Below, in pieces: positions 35,519 to 47,692 of a stretch of 64,000 nt of DNA. This DNA comes from Sodiomyces alkalinus F11. Its lineage: Eukaryota; Ascomycota; Sordariomycetes; Glomerellales; Plectosphaerellaceae. The position numbers and the translations under genes are program-made. The DNA lies in NCBI RefSeq assembly GCF_003711515.1, contig NW_021167089.1, positions 69,296-133,295 of the forward strand, read 5' to 3'. The first letter of the stretch is position 1. Every line of letters begins with the position of its first letter. Under the pieces are notes generated by a model. That model was not told the DNA's origin. It made no database searches and was given only the letters and a program-made list of their open reading frames with translations.

Positions 35519-38500
35519 ATGGATTCAACTGATACGGATTCTCAACCACACCTTGATCAGGTCTCCGAACACTGTAGCGATGACCCTGCTCCTCGTCCTT
35601 CCACGGAAAAGAAGCCCTTGCCATCTCTGGCAGTTGATCGTCTCCCAGAAGAGATTATTGAACAGTAAGAAAGCACTGTCGCCTTCGTCGTTTTGCTTGT
35701 CACCCCTCCTTCATGACCTCTTCCGTCCCACCACTCGTCTTTCTCTCGTCCCTCCCTTCCCTATATCTCGAATTTCGTCGCTAATTCCCTTTGCTCTGAA
35801 GGATCCTCCAAGCTGCCGACCCCGACTCCTTTGCCTCCCTTATTCTTGTCAACTCAAAGTGGCGACGAGTCTCCCAACGTGCCCATCTCTATGCCCACCA
35901 CCTTCATAAGTGTCCTTCATACGCTGCCAGCCACAATGCTCCGCCCATAGAACCCAAAGATGACAACGATCACCACAGCGACAACCCCAACGACACCGAG
36001 GACGAGAAAGAACGCAGACTGCACGACCTGCGTGAGGCCTTTGCCCGCGAGGTGAAGCGCAACTTATTCGAAGCCTACCTACGCCCGTCCGAGACCACGA
36101 TCAAGCTCATCTCTAATTCGATTAGTTCCTCCTCATGTCCCGGCGGCGAAAGCATGCAGTTCAGCCCTTCCCCTCGCGGACACCATCTCTTGGCCTATAA
36201 CTCGTCCCGAATATACGTCATTGATGTCCGCACCGACATCATCGACGTGACCCGCGAGCTTAAGATCCTTCGTCGCCCCGTCTCCACCTGCATCAAGGAC
36301 GATGGCTCCCTGCTGGCCGTTCTGTCCAGCGAGATGCAGGTCGATCTCTACGACTTGAACGAGTCCCCCCCGCGCCGCACCCAATCCATGATCCTTGACC
36401 ATGCTCCACGCACCATCGCCATGTCCCCCTGCGGTTCTGTTCTCGCCGCCGCCTACGACGGCGGCATCGAGGTCTCTTCCCTCAACCCCGGCGCCTTGGC
36501 CACTGACAGGAGGGCCGTCAAGTGCGACGCCGTCGACACCCTGGCCTTCTCCTTTGACGGGACCCAGCTGCTCGGCACCACCGTTCACTCGTCCTCCCCC
36601 AATACCGTTGTCCTAACGGCTCCCTACTACGACCCTGCCAACATCGTCGATGACAACATGATCGCCCTCTGGACTACCTCGATCCTCTTCCCCAACACCA
36701 GCCGCGACTGCAGCCATGCCGTCCTGCTACAGAACACGAGTCGCGAGGAGGCCTCTTGGACTTTCACATACGACCGCAGTTTCGAGACCTTCCGCGCCGT
36801 CCGCATCGACGACCTACGCAACGGCACCACCTACTTCACCGGGCCTATCCCCAGTCCATGCGACCAGGCGAAGCTCCTGCCTTCCACCTCCCCTGCCGCT
36901 ACCTACCACGGAGACCTCGTGGCTGCTGGTTTCAAAGGCAGAGACATCTGGCTCTACGGCATTCCCGAAGACCTCGACGCCGTCCCTGAATGCGCTTCGT
37001 CCGCGTCTAACGATGGTGGCTCCGCCGCGCTCGGACGACGCGGCGGCAATGGCGACCCCCCTTCTCGCACGCCGTCTTCGAAAGCGCGAGAGAGCAGCAG
37101 TGCGAGGCCGCAGTGGCAGCTGCTTTGCGACAAGCTGCGGAATACCTTCGTTTGGGGGACCAAGGTGGCCGAAGTAGAGGGCGTCAGTTGTGTCAAGTGG
37201 GTGTGCGGCTTCGGCGGCGCGTCGTCACGCGAACGCCTGGTCATCGCCGCTCGGGGTGTCACGCCTCCCAAACCCATCACCGAACAGGAGGATGTCGACT
37301 TCATTGACGGGGGCAGGATTACTCTCCTCGATTTTGACTACGCCATCGAGAATGGCTTCAAGCGGGAAATCACCATCGACGTCGGCACTAAGGAGCCCGA
37401 AGTCTTGGAGGAAGAACGGAGGGATATGGCTACCGAGGTTGCTATAGTCCGCCGGAGGACCGTCGCCCAAAGACGGGACAACCGCGGCGCCCTTCTGCGC
37501 GCCTCACCGACTGCTGGTACCTCTGCTGCGGCGCCTCCTGTACCAGATATTCCGCCGCCGAGTAACCATCATGCGAACGCCAACGATGACGACGACGATC
37601 CCCTTGTTCCTCGCCGTATGGGGGTACCTCCTCAGCCGGCTTCACGGCAATCGACCTCGGCAGGCGTCCGAGATGAGTCGGAAAGCGCTTCTCTTATCGA
37701 GGCGCAGGAGGCTGTGGACGTCCCGTATTCACACGACAACCCCCGTTCCACAACAACGCTCCGTCGTGCGGCTACTGCGGCCGCCGTCAGCCGACGTCGC
37801 AACCCGCGGCCTCCGGTTGCCGGCCAGGACACCTACACCCGCGCAGACGGCCGTCGCGAGCATCCGCATGAGAGCGACGCAGATAACTGGGTACCTCCGC
37901 CGCCGCCCTACCAGAAGGACGACCCTGGTGACGTGCCCGTCTTCCTTCGACAGCCTGCAATCGTCGGACCCGGAAATCATGGTCCCGCGACGTCTTTGCC
38001 GCTCGCCAGGTATCAAACAGCAGCACCCACAACAACGGGATCATCTGCCTGGCCGCTGCCGTCCGCGGCTCCCCCGCACGTTCCATCTACGTATCGCAGG
38101 TCAGCAAGCGACGGTGTCTCCGTAACAAGCCGACTCCAGAGCGAAGAGCTTACCCGGCCGACAACTAGTGTTTCGATCCAAGTCAGCAACCGCACTGCCA
38201 GTAGCGCTCCACGCGACGACGACGATCTCTATGACGTCTCGCCTCCTGACTCTCCTCGCCTCACCGCGCAGCAATCTAGCAGCAACACCCAGCCAACGGA
38301 GTCTCGGATGCACCCCCCAGCTCTAGGGCTGCAGATTCCCTCACCGACGTTCGTCGTGTCATCCGAGCCCGATACCCATTCCCATGCACAAGCGAGCACC
38401 GGTTCAGGCGGACCCTTTCCGGGTAGACGACTTTCAATCGCCAACACATGGCCTAAAGCGCCCGGTTCACGAGAGAATGCGCGTTCGGCGTCTTGGGTCG

Positions 38501-39225
38501 GACATGCCCACACGGCACCGCCCATTAGCGCAAGCCAGAGCGAGATCATTGCGGCGACGTTTCCTCTTCCGAATGGCTCTGAAGCCCGATCCAGTCTGGG
38601 CAGTCGCGGATCGGCGTGTCACTCCTCGGATCGGCGTGCGGCTCTAGGAAGCCGTGGTGGGAATGTGTCTCATTCTGGCCTCTCTCCCCTACCGCAGCAC
38701 GTTCCTCTCCCGCATACGCCAGTGCAGCCGGCGTCGAGCCCGCCTGTGGAAGATCAACCTCTTATTATCAGCACTCCTGGCGGCGTGAGCGGGGCCTTCG
38801 ATCCTCCCGGTGCGCATACTCTTGGAGGACCCAGGAGCGAGACGCCCATTTTGGCACCCATCCCGCGACACCCGCGCACGGATCCTGATGGGTGTCACAC
38901 TGTCGAGCGAATCGATCCTTCGTATATTGCACCATCCACCAACGCGCCAAGGAGACTAATGCCCTCATGGCTTCCGGCGCCGTCGACGACGTCTAATGGT
39001 CAGCGTACAAACAGCTCGCTTAGTCGAAACGCCAGCCGGGCCGAACGAAGCGCTGCGAGGAACATGCAAGACGCGAAGCGGCGCGGATGGAGAGGCACGC
39101 GGAAGGCCAGGAAGAAGCGCATTGACCACGAGGTCGCCAGTTCGGTGGCCTGGACTGACGTGTCGGCTGTGAGCAGAGGCGGGCCTGCTGACGGCAAGAG
39201 GCACAAAAAATGCGCCGTCATGTGA
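35519..39225 (+). CDS. F-box protein with WD40-like propeller and C-terminal CaaX box
   Basis: Two exons, 35519-35664 and 35802-39225, giving 1189 residues; the 137-nt intron interrupts the F-box. The F-box spans about residues 37-80 (LAVDRLPEEIIEQ, then ILQAADPDSFASL, then VNSKWRRVSQRAH) and should bind Skp1 in an SCF ubiquitin ligase. Residues about 135-500 contain repeated beta-strand patterns resembling a WD40-type propeller (SPRGHHLLAYNSSRIYVID, MSPCGSVLAAAYDGGIEV), probably for substrate binding. The second half is Pro/Ser/Arg-rich and probably disordered. The last residues are KRHKKCAVM: a basic patch followed by a Cys-aliphatic-aliphatic-Met box, predicted to be farnesylated and to bring the protein to a membrane. 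Function and substrate are unknown. It is convergent with an RBR E3 gene 427 nt away. Confidence 0.87.
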
Positions 39226-39652
39226 GAGTCGCCTTCGCCGACGGGGGCCAGGGAGGCAAGGACACGCACATCCACGATACCCACGTTTCCACCTAGGACG
39301 ATATTTGATCCAGCGTATCAAACCACCATTTGGTTTTCGAGATTTTCACAGCAATGACCAAAGCGTGGCGTTGGGAAGTTCCATCTTGTTACGACAGATT
39401 TGAACCAAGGCGTGGGTAAACTTGGCCGAGTACAAACGGAACAAGTCAAAAATGTGGTATTATTCACCAATGTTGGATGGATGTTTTGGCGTTTTAGCGA
39501 GAATATAAGCATGCCAACTGATATAGCAAGGATGAGAATGGTCGTTCATTAATGGGCGTTTCGTGTGAGAGGTCAGCAGACGAGACACGGCTCGACTTCG
39601 GGACTGCATTGCGGTATGAGGTGTCCAACTCTCAGGGAGAAGATCACGCTCC
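39226..39652. other. Convergent 3' flanks
   Basis: A gap of 427 nt between two convergent stops. It probably contains both 3' UTRs and polyadenylation sites. Nothing else seen. Confidence 0.6.
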
Positions 39653-42016
39653 CTAGCTGTCTACCTCGCAAACCACTGTCTCATTAATGCCGGACGAGGG
39701 AATACTAAGCGGCGGGGGCAGAGGCAGAGGCGGAGTTGGGCGAGTAACCTCCGTCATCTCCGTACCCAAGTTCGTGCTCCCGTTCGTCGCCATCACGACT
39801 GTTGATCCATTATTCGGTTCTTCGTCACTGAATTCTACCACCGCACCACGGCCCTCTTCCATCTCACGAGCTTCCCATTCCTCGAGCATCTCGGCACGCT
39901 CAGCTGCGACGACCTCGAGCCAGTACCTCTCAGCGGCGTGGCGGCGCGCCATCTCCCTCGCATCGGCTGCTAGACGCTCCTCGAGCCGGCGGTGAGCCGC
40001 GTCGAGGCATTCCTCTCGAATAGCGCGTTCTTCCTCGGCGCGGGCCTCGAGGGCAGCCAGCTCGTGATCCCGCCAGCGAATCCAGGTGTGCCAGCTCTGA
40101 TCCAGATTACATCGTAGCTCTTCCTTCGCACTGGCTATAGCGTCGTCGGCGGCGGTCGGGTCCTCAACGTGGAGGGCGGCGTAGAATCCTTCGAGCTGGC
40201 GCTGATAGTCGGATTCGAAGGCGCGCTCGGCGTAGAGGCGCGCGGCGTGCTCGATCCGCACGGCCACCACGCGCTTCACGAGGTGGGCTTCGGTGGCGGC
40301 GACCAGTTCGGCGCTGCGCGCAACGTGCTCTGCGTCCAGGCGATACCGGGCCGTGTCTCCCTCGCGCCGCGCCGCTTCCGATTCGCGGACGTGGTGCTGG
40401 CGGAGGAGCTGGCGGTACTCGCTGCCCAGGCGGTCCAAGGTGTCCCGCAACTCGGCGAACCGCGCCTCGACGAGACGTCGCCGCATGGCCTCGCGGCGCT
40501 CCTGCTCCTCCCGGCGGAGGAGTTCGGCCTTGCGGGCCTCCTCGCGCTCAAACTCCTCGATCTGGCGCAGGGCGTCGCGGAGCTCGGCTTCCTCGCGGCG
40601 GATGCGGGCCTCGCGACGGGCGGCGGCGGCGGCCTTCTTGAGAACCAGGTCGGTCGTGGTGCAGCGGCAGGACCGCGGCTCCCGCCAGGGGGCGGCGCAG
40701 ACGTAGCAGAACTGGTAGCCGCAGCGGCAGATCATGTGCTCGCAGCCGTCGCGGTGCTCGACGAGGGCGCGGCATCTGGCGCAGTGTACCCAGCCTTCTT
40801 CCTGGGCGAGGGCTTCGGTGAGGGCGGCGTCGCCGTCGAGACGGCAGGCGGTGGTGCTGGGGTGTTGCGGCTCCCGGCAGAGGGTGCAGGTGGCGTGGCC
40901 GGCGGGGCAGCGGGCGGTGCGGGTGGCGGGGTCGATGTTGGCGGGGGGGACGAATAGCCTGCAGGAGGGGTGGGAGCAGTAGATGCGGTGTGCCGGCCGG
41001 GTGTTCCATTCCACGCAGCGAGCGCGGAAGATGTCGTAGAGTTCGCTGTCGTGGGGAAGATTGCTGAGGATGGTGCAGGCGGGGATCTCGTTGAGGCAAC
41101 AAGTCGCAGGCCAGGACTGCTCATGTTCGCAGGCTGTTGCGATGAGACGTTGGAAGCATTCTGGGCAATAGGAGTGGCAGGTCAGCTTGATGACGCCGGT
41201 CACGGGGAGCTTGTCCAAGCAGGACACGCACTCGCTGGATTGGTGTTAGTGGCTTTTGGGTCGGGGGAGAGTAAGAGTCATGTGGTGAGCAAAGTGTTGT
41301 CGAGGGGGAGATATCTGAGAAGCTTACACTTGTTCCATGGGCTCTGGTTCAGGCTCAGGCCCAGGCCCAGGCCCAGGCTCAGGCCCAGGCTCTGGGATAA
41401 GATGTGGTTCTCCCGTCGCGAGAGCCGTGCCCCTCAGCTTATCGCTTATACGCGCGACGACGGCGTGATAGGCGGCGTCCACCGGCAAAGAACTGCGCCT
41501 GTAGCCGCATTCGTCTATCGGCAACGGGCGGTAGATGGATCCCCGGGTCCTCTTCCTCTTCGAGCTAGACTCTGGGGGAACGATGATGGGAATGCATGAT
41601 TCGGTGTCCTCTTCGATGGCGTCGTCCTCCTGTCCATCGTATCTGGCTGCCTCTTCTTCGGCTACCCCTAGCCAGGCGGCGGCGGCCACCTCCCGAAATA
41701 ACGTGGGCCTTCTCCGATAACACTCGAAGATACGGGCCTTTATATTCACGATGGACGAGGTGATGATTTCAAGTAGAATAGGATCCGTCACATCTCTGTT
41801 ATCTTTTACGACGTGTGGGGGCTGGTACCGTGTCCAAAAGATGGATTCATCTTTTGCAGAAAGACCATCACCCAGGATTCCATAAAGACCAGCATGCAGG
41901 AGGGCGTGGCTGAAGGCAGTGTGGTCGTTATGGACACTGAACTTCGGCCGAGTCTCCTCGTCCTCGGGTCGGGGGGCGCTTCCCGTGACAGGAGCTTGTG
42001 TGGCAATGAAACACAT
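39653..42016 (-). CDS. RBR (RING1-IBR-RING2) E3 ubiquitin ligase with long coiled coil
   Basis: Two exons, 42016-41328 and 41234-39653, joined across a 93-nt intron at the start of RING1, giving 756 residues. RING1 begins at about residue 232 (CVSC, then CHSYCPEC). The IBR lies at about 296-360 (YCSHPSC, CPAGHATCTLC). RING2 lies at about 381-410 (CARCRALVEHRDGCEHMICRC in two parts, then FCYVC), with Cys394 in DGCEHM at the catalytic thioester position. Such enzymes accept ubiquitin from an E2 onto that cysteine before passing it to substrate. Residues about 425-700 are Glu/Arg/Ala-rich and form a long predicted coiled coil, unusual in length. Before RING1 is a PEPGPGPGPEP linker encoded by imperfect 6-bp repeats. 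Substrate unknown. The ATG at 42016 is the first in frame. Confidence 0.9.
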
Positions 42017-43565
42017 TGGGACGAAGATCTACGGGGCAGTGCTGAATGGGAGTTGCAAGGGGAGGAAGGAAGAAACCAGCAAGCTTGGGCCTGGGAGCAG
42101 CTTTTAAGGTTTCCTCTCGTCCGTCGATATCACAGCTCGAGCCGTGGCAGATAGGGGACAGGCAATGTTGGCTAGGTGGTATGATAGGGGGAAACAGGGG
42201 GAAACAGGGGAAAGGGGCGGCCACATGGCATGCCATGTGTCATGTAATACGAGATACCTAAGCTCTGACTACTACACGGCGGAGGCGAAAGCGAATAACA
42301 CGGAGATTAGGCCATTTAGGGCATACGAAGACTGGCAAACCGTGGCAGGCGTCTAGGCGCTTCTCTACGCGCTTCTCACAGTGCTCTAGGGCATTCTGAG
42401 GTGCGAACAAGGAAAGGCACAGCCGCTTTGGTTGGTCTGCCCTGAGAGGGTTCATGATACCTGTGGTCTTCGTGGCGCTTATAACAGACTCAGTGTGTCG
42501 GTTCCGGCCGGATAATCGTGGAAGGGGGAGTTGAGCTCCAATTGGAGCAACGTGGTGGATATTGCACACGTAATAATGGCTGAGGCTGAGACTGGATTTA
42601 CGAGGATAGTGTGTAGCCTATACAATGGTGGTCGGAGTGGTCCGAGTCTGAAAGTTGGTCAAGGCAGATGATAGAAAAGATGATAGAGAGGTAGAGAAAT
42701 ATAAAAAAAGGGGGCCAGGGGCACGGAGCTGTAGGGAGGCGCAGTCGGGGGATCTGTGGCTGTGCGAAGCAAAGATGAGAAAGATGAGCTAAAGAGGATC
42801 CCGGAGTCCATGAGAAGAGTGTCAACGAGTAATTGTCGACTGACCGGGTCCTGAGATAATCGTCGTATGCTTGGTAAAGATATCTATATCTCCGGAACAA
42901 ACTAACTAACTATAATAGGAGGAGGAAGAGGCTAGAATAAGCTCTCTACTCTTAGGCAGGTCACATGACCGGCCCTCAGTCCCCTCGGCCCCGCCACCCG
43001 ATGATAAGATACTGCCCGGTCGGCCAGTCGCGGTATAAGGTACCAACCGGGCTTAGCGCCCTCTGAGCTTCCCTCTGAGCTTGCCCTCTGAGCTCGAGAC
43101 CTACAAAAGACACAAAGAGGAAAAACCAGACATGTGAAAAGCCAATGAACGAACATATGTAGGATTGGCCCGTCTCTTGAAGAGAATTGAGAGCAGATGA
43201 GGCACTAAGACGAATGAATCCATGAACAGGATGCAGAGGAGCAACCCAACCCAGTGACTTATACGAAGTACGAAGTACGTTGTACATGGCACAGCGTCAT
43301 CGAGATCCGGCAGCATGCGCCACAATAAACGGGTTCCCCACGATTACTACCTTAATAAGCACGTACAAGCAACGTGCCCTCGGTATCGGTACAGGGGCCG
43401 ACGATGACCGAAAGATCGACACATGCCACAGGACCAGCGTTCGTGAGCTCACGTACCATCCTCAGTAACTTCACGTCTTCGCCAATTCTTCCCCGACAAG
43501 CCCATCCTTTCTCCATCACCTACACGTCTAAGGTACAGAGCTCGACATACACCGTACACGTGCCA
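42017..43565. other. Divergent intergenic region
   Basis: A 1.5-kb gap between the RBR start and the SDHAF1-like start; likely a shared promoter region. It contains a GGGGGAAACA duplication near 42186-42207, repeated CTCTGAGCTT words at about 43062-43098, and GAAGTACGAAGTACGTTGTAC at about 43264-43285. No gene seen. Confidence 0.6.
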
Positions 43566-43992
43566 ATGGCGGCCGGCAAGCGAGCGCTGTCTGGCCTTCA
43601 GAGAGAAGTCCTCTCGCTGTATCGGCAATGCCTCCGAGACATTCGCACCAAGCCAGAGGTAATTCATGTTGAAGATGACGTTGCCACGCATACGACGCGG
43701 TATAGCTGGAACACTAACGGGGTTTTTTTTTTCTCTTGGCGACTACCTACAGGCTACCCAACCTCACTTTCGGTCGTTTGCCCGGTATGCATGCGCCTTG
43801 TTCTCCCTCTACCTCCTCTGATGCCGGTCGCCGGCTGACGGGGGAAAACAAACTGTTTGAATGATTAGGTCCGAGTTTGACAAGCACATCGCCATCGACA
43901 AACGCGACTTCGGCGCCATCGAATTCTTGCTGCGAAAAGGACGCCGTCAGGTCGAGGTGTATGCGGCCCCGGGTATCAAAGACATCCGATGA
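43566..43992 (+). CDS. SDHAF1: Succinate dehydrogenase assembly factor 1-like LYR protein
   Basis: Three small exons, 43566-43658, 43753-43784 (32 nt) and 43869-43992, encode 82 residues with consistent phases. The N-terminal part LQREVLSLYRQCLRDIR contains the LYR motif at residues 18-20. It is followed by PHFRSFAR, the F of which is typical of LYR proteins, and DFGAIEFLLRKGRRQVEVY, the conserved SDHAF1/Sdh6 C-terminal helix. The family acts in the mitochondrial matrix, protecting the iron-sulfur subunit Sdh2 and helping its cluster insertion during complex II assembly. The length fits the family. No other ATG lies nearby in frame. The two flanking introns (94 and 84 nt) are ordinary, but the 32-nt middle exon is easily missed by gene finders. 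Confidence 0.9.
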
Positions 43993-46900
43993 GACGAACG
44001 ACTGCCCATGCGCCTGCTTCCCATACGGCAATACGGTGCACTGTTTCGCAAGCCGGAACATTGTCGAAGGACTCAACCCATGCTTCAGGGGTCCGTCCCC
44101 GTTCGCCGGAGCAAGAAGTCGCTTCAAGTACAAATCATCCCGTCCATCCCACCATCAGTCGAATCACATTGCTCTCCGGCGCCCCTCCTGATACGGCGCA
44201 CTAAGGGGGCGTTATCGGCTTGCCTGCCAGTGGGCAAGCGGTGATCCTTTTCTACGCCGATTTTTCCTCCCTCGTTTGCTGAAGAGGCCGTTTGAACGTC
44301 AAGCAGAGGGATTTGTAGATGCATCTGGGAAGACTCACCTGGGGTTAACTCGAAACAACCCCCTTTGACTTTGTGTATTATACAGAAAAAATACAATGTA
44401 TCAAAAAAGCACCAGTGGATGCGAGTCCAACGGGAGCGGAGGCCTTCCACCTCGCGAACGCGACGGACAGGACTTTACCATTCGAGGACTTATTCGGAAG
44501 CCTGGTGACAAGCCTAGCTTGGGGAACACACACGTGTCTGTCTCTCTGTCTTCTTTATCGTTCGGGATGCTGCGGGGAAGCAGCCGTCACTCGGTCGCTG
44601 CGTGTGCGGAGCGCCTTGCTCGGCGTCGTACAATCAGAAATTCCTAAAAGTGGAAGAAAAAACAGGTCAGTAAAATAAAGGCGTCGCCCAAAGGAAGAAG
44701 AAGAAGAAGAAGAAGAGTCGGGGCCTAGATCCGAACAAGGCGTCGCGTGCGTGTGCCGTTTCCCGATGATTCTGAGCGCATCTCGAGTCTCGGGATTAGT
44801 TCCCAGCGCTGTGGATAGGATTGTCTCCAGGTGTTATGAAAAGAGGTGTTTTTCGGAAACGGGGCAGAACGAGCTGGGAAGGTGAGAGAGTTCTGGTGAG
44901 ATTCCGAAGATGCGTTCGAGATGGGGTGCGCTCAACTGTCAATATGCGCTACTATGATACTACGCGGTCCGAACAAGCGCGTCTAGTTCATATATATGGT
45001 CGCCGCACAATCGGGGCGCAAAACCGCAAAGGCGTATGTGTCCGTCGCAAGTCCGCGTCCGAGCCGTTCACTCCAGGCGGCCTAAAACACGACAGAGAGC
45101 AGGGGAAATGGCCCGGGAAAACGGCCGCCTGGCATATTTTGGGGGCCGCGGAGCAAACCAGTACGGCGTAGTAGTTACCTAGTGGAGTGGGTTGTGGGAA
45201 GGGGAAAAGGGAAAGGGAAAAGGGGAGAGAATGGTCACCTAAAAGCACATAAGCACACAAGCTCAGCCAAATCGGAGGGCGGCTATAAAGGTCCGTCGGG
45301 AGGGGTTGCCTGACAGTTATTAAGGTAGTGAGGTTATCGAAGAGCTCGGCCGACGATTACCCTGCTTACACCGTCCTCCACACCCCCCTTATTTTTTTTT
45401 TTTTTATTCTTCTTTCCCCGACTGCGGAGACTTCCCCAGAACAGTTGCTGGACGCGGAGCTGTCACCAAGATGCCGAGAGTTGGCAAGATGGGGAAACAG
45501 TATTATCAGGGCTCCCGATGGGGGCACCTCGGCCAAGAATACGGAGTACATACAAGACAGGTGGGGGAGAAGAGGAGAAGAGGAGACGGCAGACGGCAGA
45601 CGGCAGACGGGACGCTGAACACGGGGACACGGGAGGGGAAAGGGTGGGAGAGGGGGAGAGGGGAAGAGGGGAAGAGGGGAGGGGGTGAGATAAGTGAGAT
45701 AAGGGGAGTCAGGTACATCAAAGTGGGCGCTCGAGGTCTGCCAACAAAGCAGAAACACGTGCGAAGAAAGGCTCCCCGTGCATAAGGTACGACAATGTCC
45801 CGTCCCGTCTACCCCGGGTGGCAGCTCGGCGGTACAACGTACAACGTACACTACAACGTACAACGTACAAGGTACTGGTCAATGGCACGAAAGCCGCGGC
45901 CGGGATCGTGATGCCAAATCCCCCGAAAAGCCACGTCAATATAAGAAATGTGGACAACTGTGGACAACTGTGGACAATTTGACATCCCCACGAATATAGG
46001 GGAATGCATGCAATTTACTTGTGGTATTAGACAGGCGGAGTCGGAAATGGAACTTGTATGACAGGGCGGAAATGGGGACATGCGAAAGAAGGAAGATAAG
46101 ATAGACCTTAATAATAGTGGATAGAGAAGGGATGAAGTGGTTTTGACGAGGAGACCGCAAGTCGGAGACAGCCTTGCCGTAGGCAATGAGGGTGGGCGAC
46201 TGTATGGTACGGGATGACAGGATCCAATGGGATAGAGGCCCGAGAGGGAGAGAGGGGATGTCCAGAAATAGAGGGAGAAGAAGAAGAAAAAGAGAAAACG
46301 CCCAAGTGGATAATAATGGCCCGGAGGTGAAGGGATGACGAAGAAAGTATAAAGGATTCCTGGAAGAACACCTTGGACGTCTGGTAGCGAGTCATGCAAA
46401 AGGTGGCCCAACAACAAGAAATCCAGGTATCGGCATCGTCTTACGGATGCACAAAGGTGCTGGACGGGACACCGTCTCACAGACTGCCTCACAGAACGCC
46501 TACCTGGATTGGCTGGAGGCAAACCCTCATTGGGGACTGAAGAAACGGGTGGATGGGTGGTGTCTAGTCTGTCTCCCCCACCCCTGGCGTCGGATCACTT
46601 ACCGCATCTCCGACCACACTCTCGCGATCCTATCCTTTTCGGATGGAAGCCGTAGCACGAGACGCCAGAAGCCCAAAAAGATGGCACATATCGTCCCGAT
46701 GCGTCTTTGAATGAAGAGACCCGCTGGATCACAGGTAAGTAAGTATTCGTACTTTTCAGCCTCTTGATTAGTCCTAATCCGCAACGTACATGGAATCGCC
46801 GTCGCCGCATTCGAATTCGTCTAGTCTTGCGGAAAGGCTCCATCTTGGGAACCCCGTACCTAATTAGTGTACATATGCGGTTGGTCGGTATGAAGCGTGT

Positions 46901-47692
46901 ACGAAATAAACGAATTCGACAGCCATGGGAAAGAAGGGGAGGGGGGAAGGGGAAACGTAAACGGTGGTGGGTTGCGCTGTCGCTTCATGCAACAGTATTA
47001 CTAGTATATTACTGTTACATGTCGTCAATTCCACCCCTTCTTCTCACTGGCTGCTGGTTGCTCGTCGAAAGGTGCATTGCATAACAAGAGATTACCTACC
47101 CGATCGTGAGACAGGGACAGGGGTGCAGAGGGTGCAGGCTTGGCGGAGGCCAGGACTGGGCCATCATGCATGAAAGGCGGGAAGGGTGTGGAGGAGAGGA
47201 GGATCGAGGGAAAACGGGAGTGAGTGAAAGAGTGAGTGAAAGCAGCAAGAAACGGTGTCCATGGAGAGCCATGCTTCCACCTCCCAGCAATTGCAGAACC
47301 GGGTTTCATATTTCTCGACGACGAAATGGAACGACCAGACGAAAAGATGTTTGTGCACTGCAGAAATGGGTATTTGTATTGCAAGTGATGAGTATTGTAT
47401 ATATAATGTGTGGTGCCGAGCGGCTAAAGCCCATAGATTTTGTGCTCCAACCAGGAATACAAAAAAAAACAGGGAAAAGTCCGTGTTGACATATTGGTAT
47501 CGTAGGAGGGAAAACGCGGTTTTCAGAAAAAGCATTATACAGGTCCTATCTCGTAACGCATCCACCAGGGCATCAATCGGCCGGGAGAGTAAGAAGAAAG
47601 CCGGTCCGCCAAGCTGGGAGAATAACTCTTGAAGAAAGACAAGGACAAAGGAAGAAAATAAAATCAAAAAAAGTTCTCACGTCCTAATCCAC
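43993..47692. other. Intergenic region, no supported gene
   Basis: A 3.7-kb gap. It holds an AAG trinucleotide tract (about 44696-44716), a purine-rich stretch with four GGCAGAC-type 7-bp units and GGGGAGAGG runs (45590-45700), ACAACGTAC repeats (45835-45875), and a 10-bp triple repeat (45949-45980). The longer minus-strand frame at 45851-46522 is rich in Ser, Pro, Leu and Phe and looks like the complement of purine-rich DNA. The right part is the 3' flank of the sugar porter. Confidence 0.55.
45949..45980. repeat. Three 10-bp direct repeats
   Basis: The unit TGGACAACTG occurs twice exactly and once with changes at its end (TGGACAATTT). It lies in an intergenic region about 100 nt from a cluster of ACAACGTAC words. 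Confidence 0.8.

Noticed and set aside
40169..40957. Plus-strand 262-residue Gly/Val/Ala-rich frame
   Set aside because: It is the antisense of the RBR ligase exon, caused by strong codon bias.
45851..46522. Minus-strand 223-residue frame rich in Ser, Pro, Leu and Phe
   Set aside because: Low complexity, the complement of purine-rich DNA, with no recognisable motif and repeats inside.
43993..47692. Additional small genes next to the SDHAF1-like gene
   Set aside because: Short frames here have no family motifs, and phases do not join across plausible introns.
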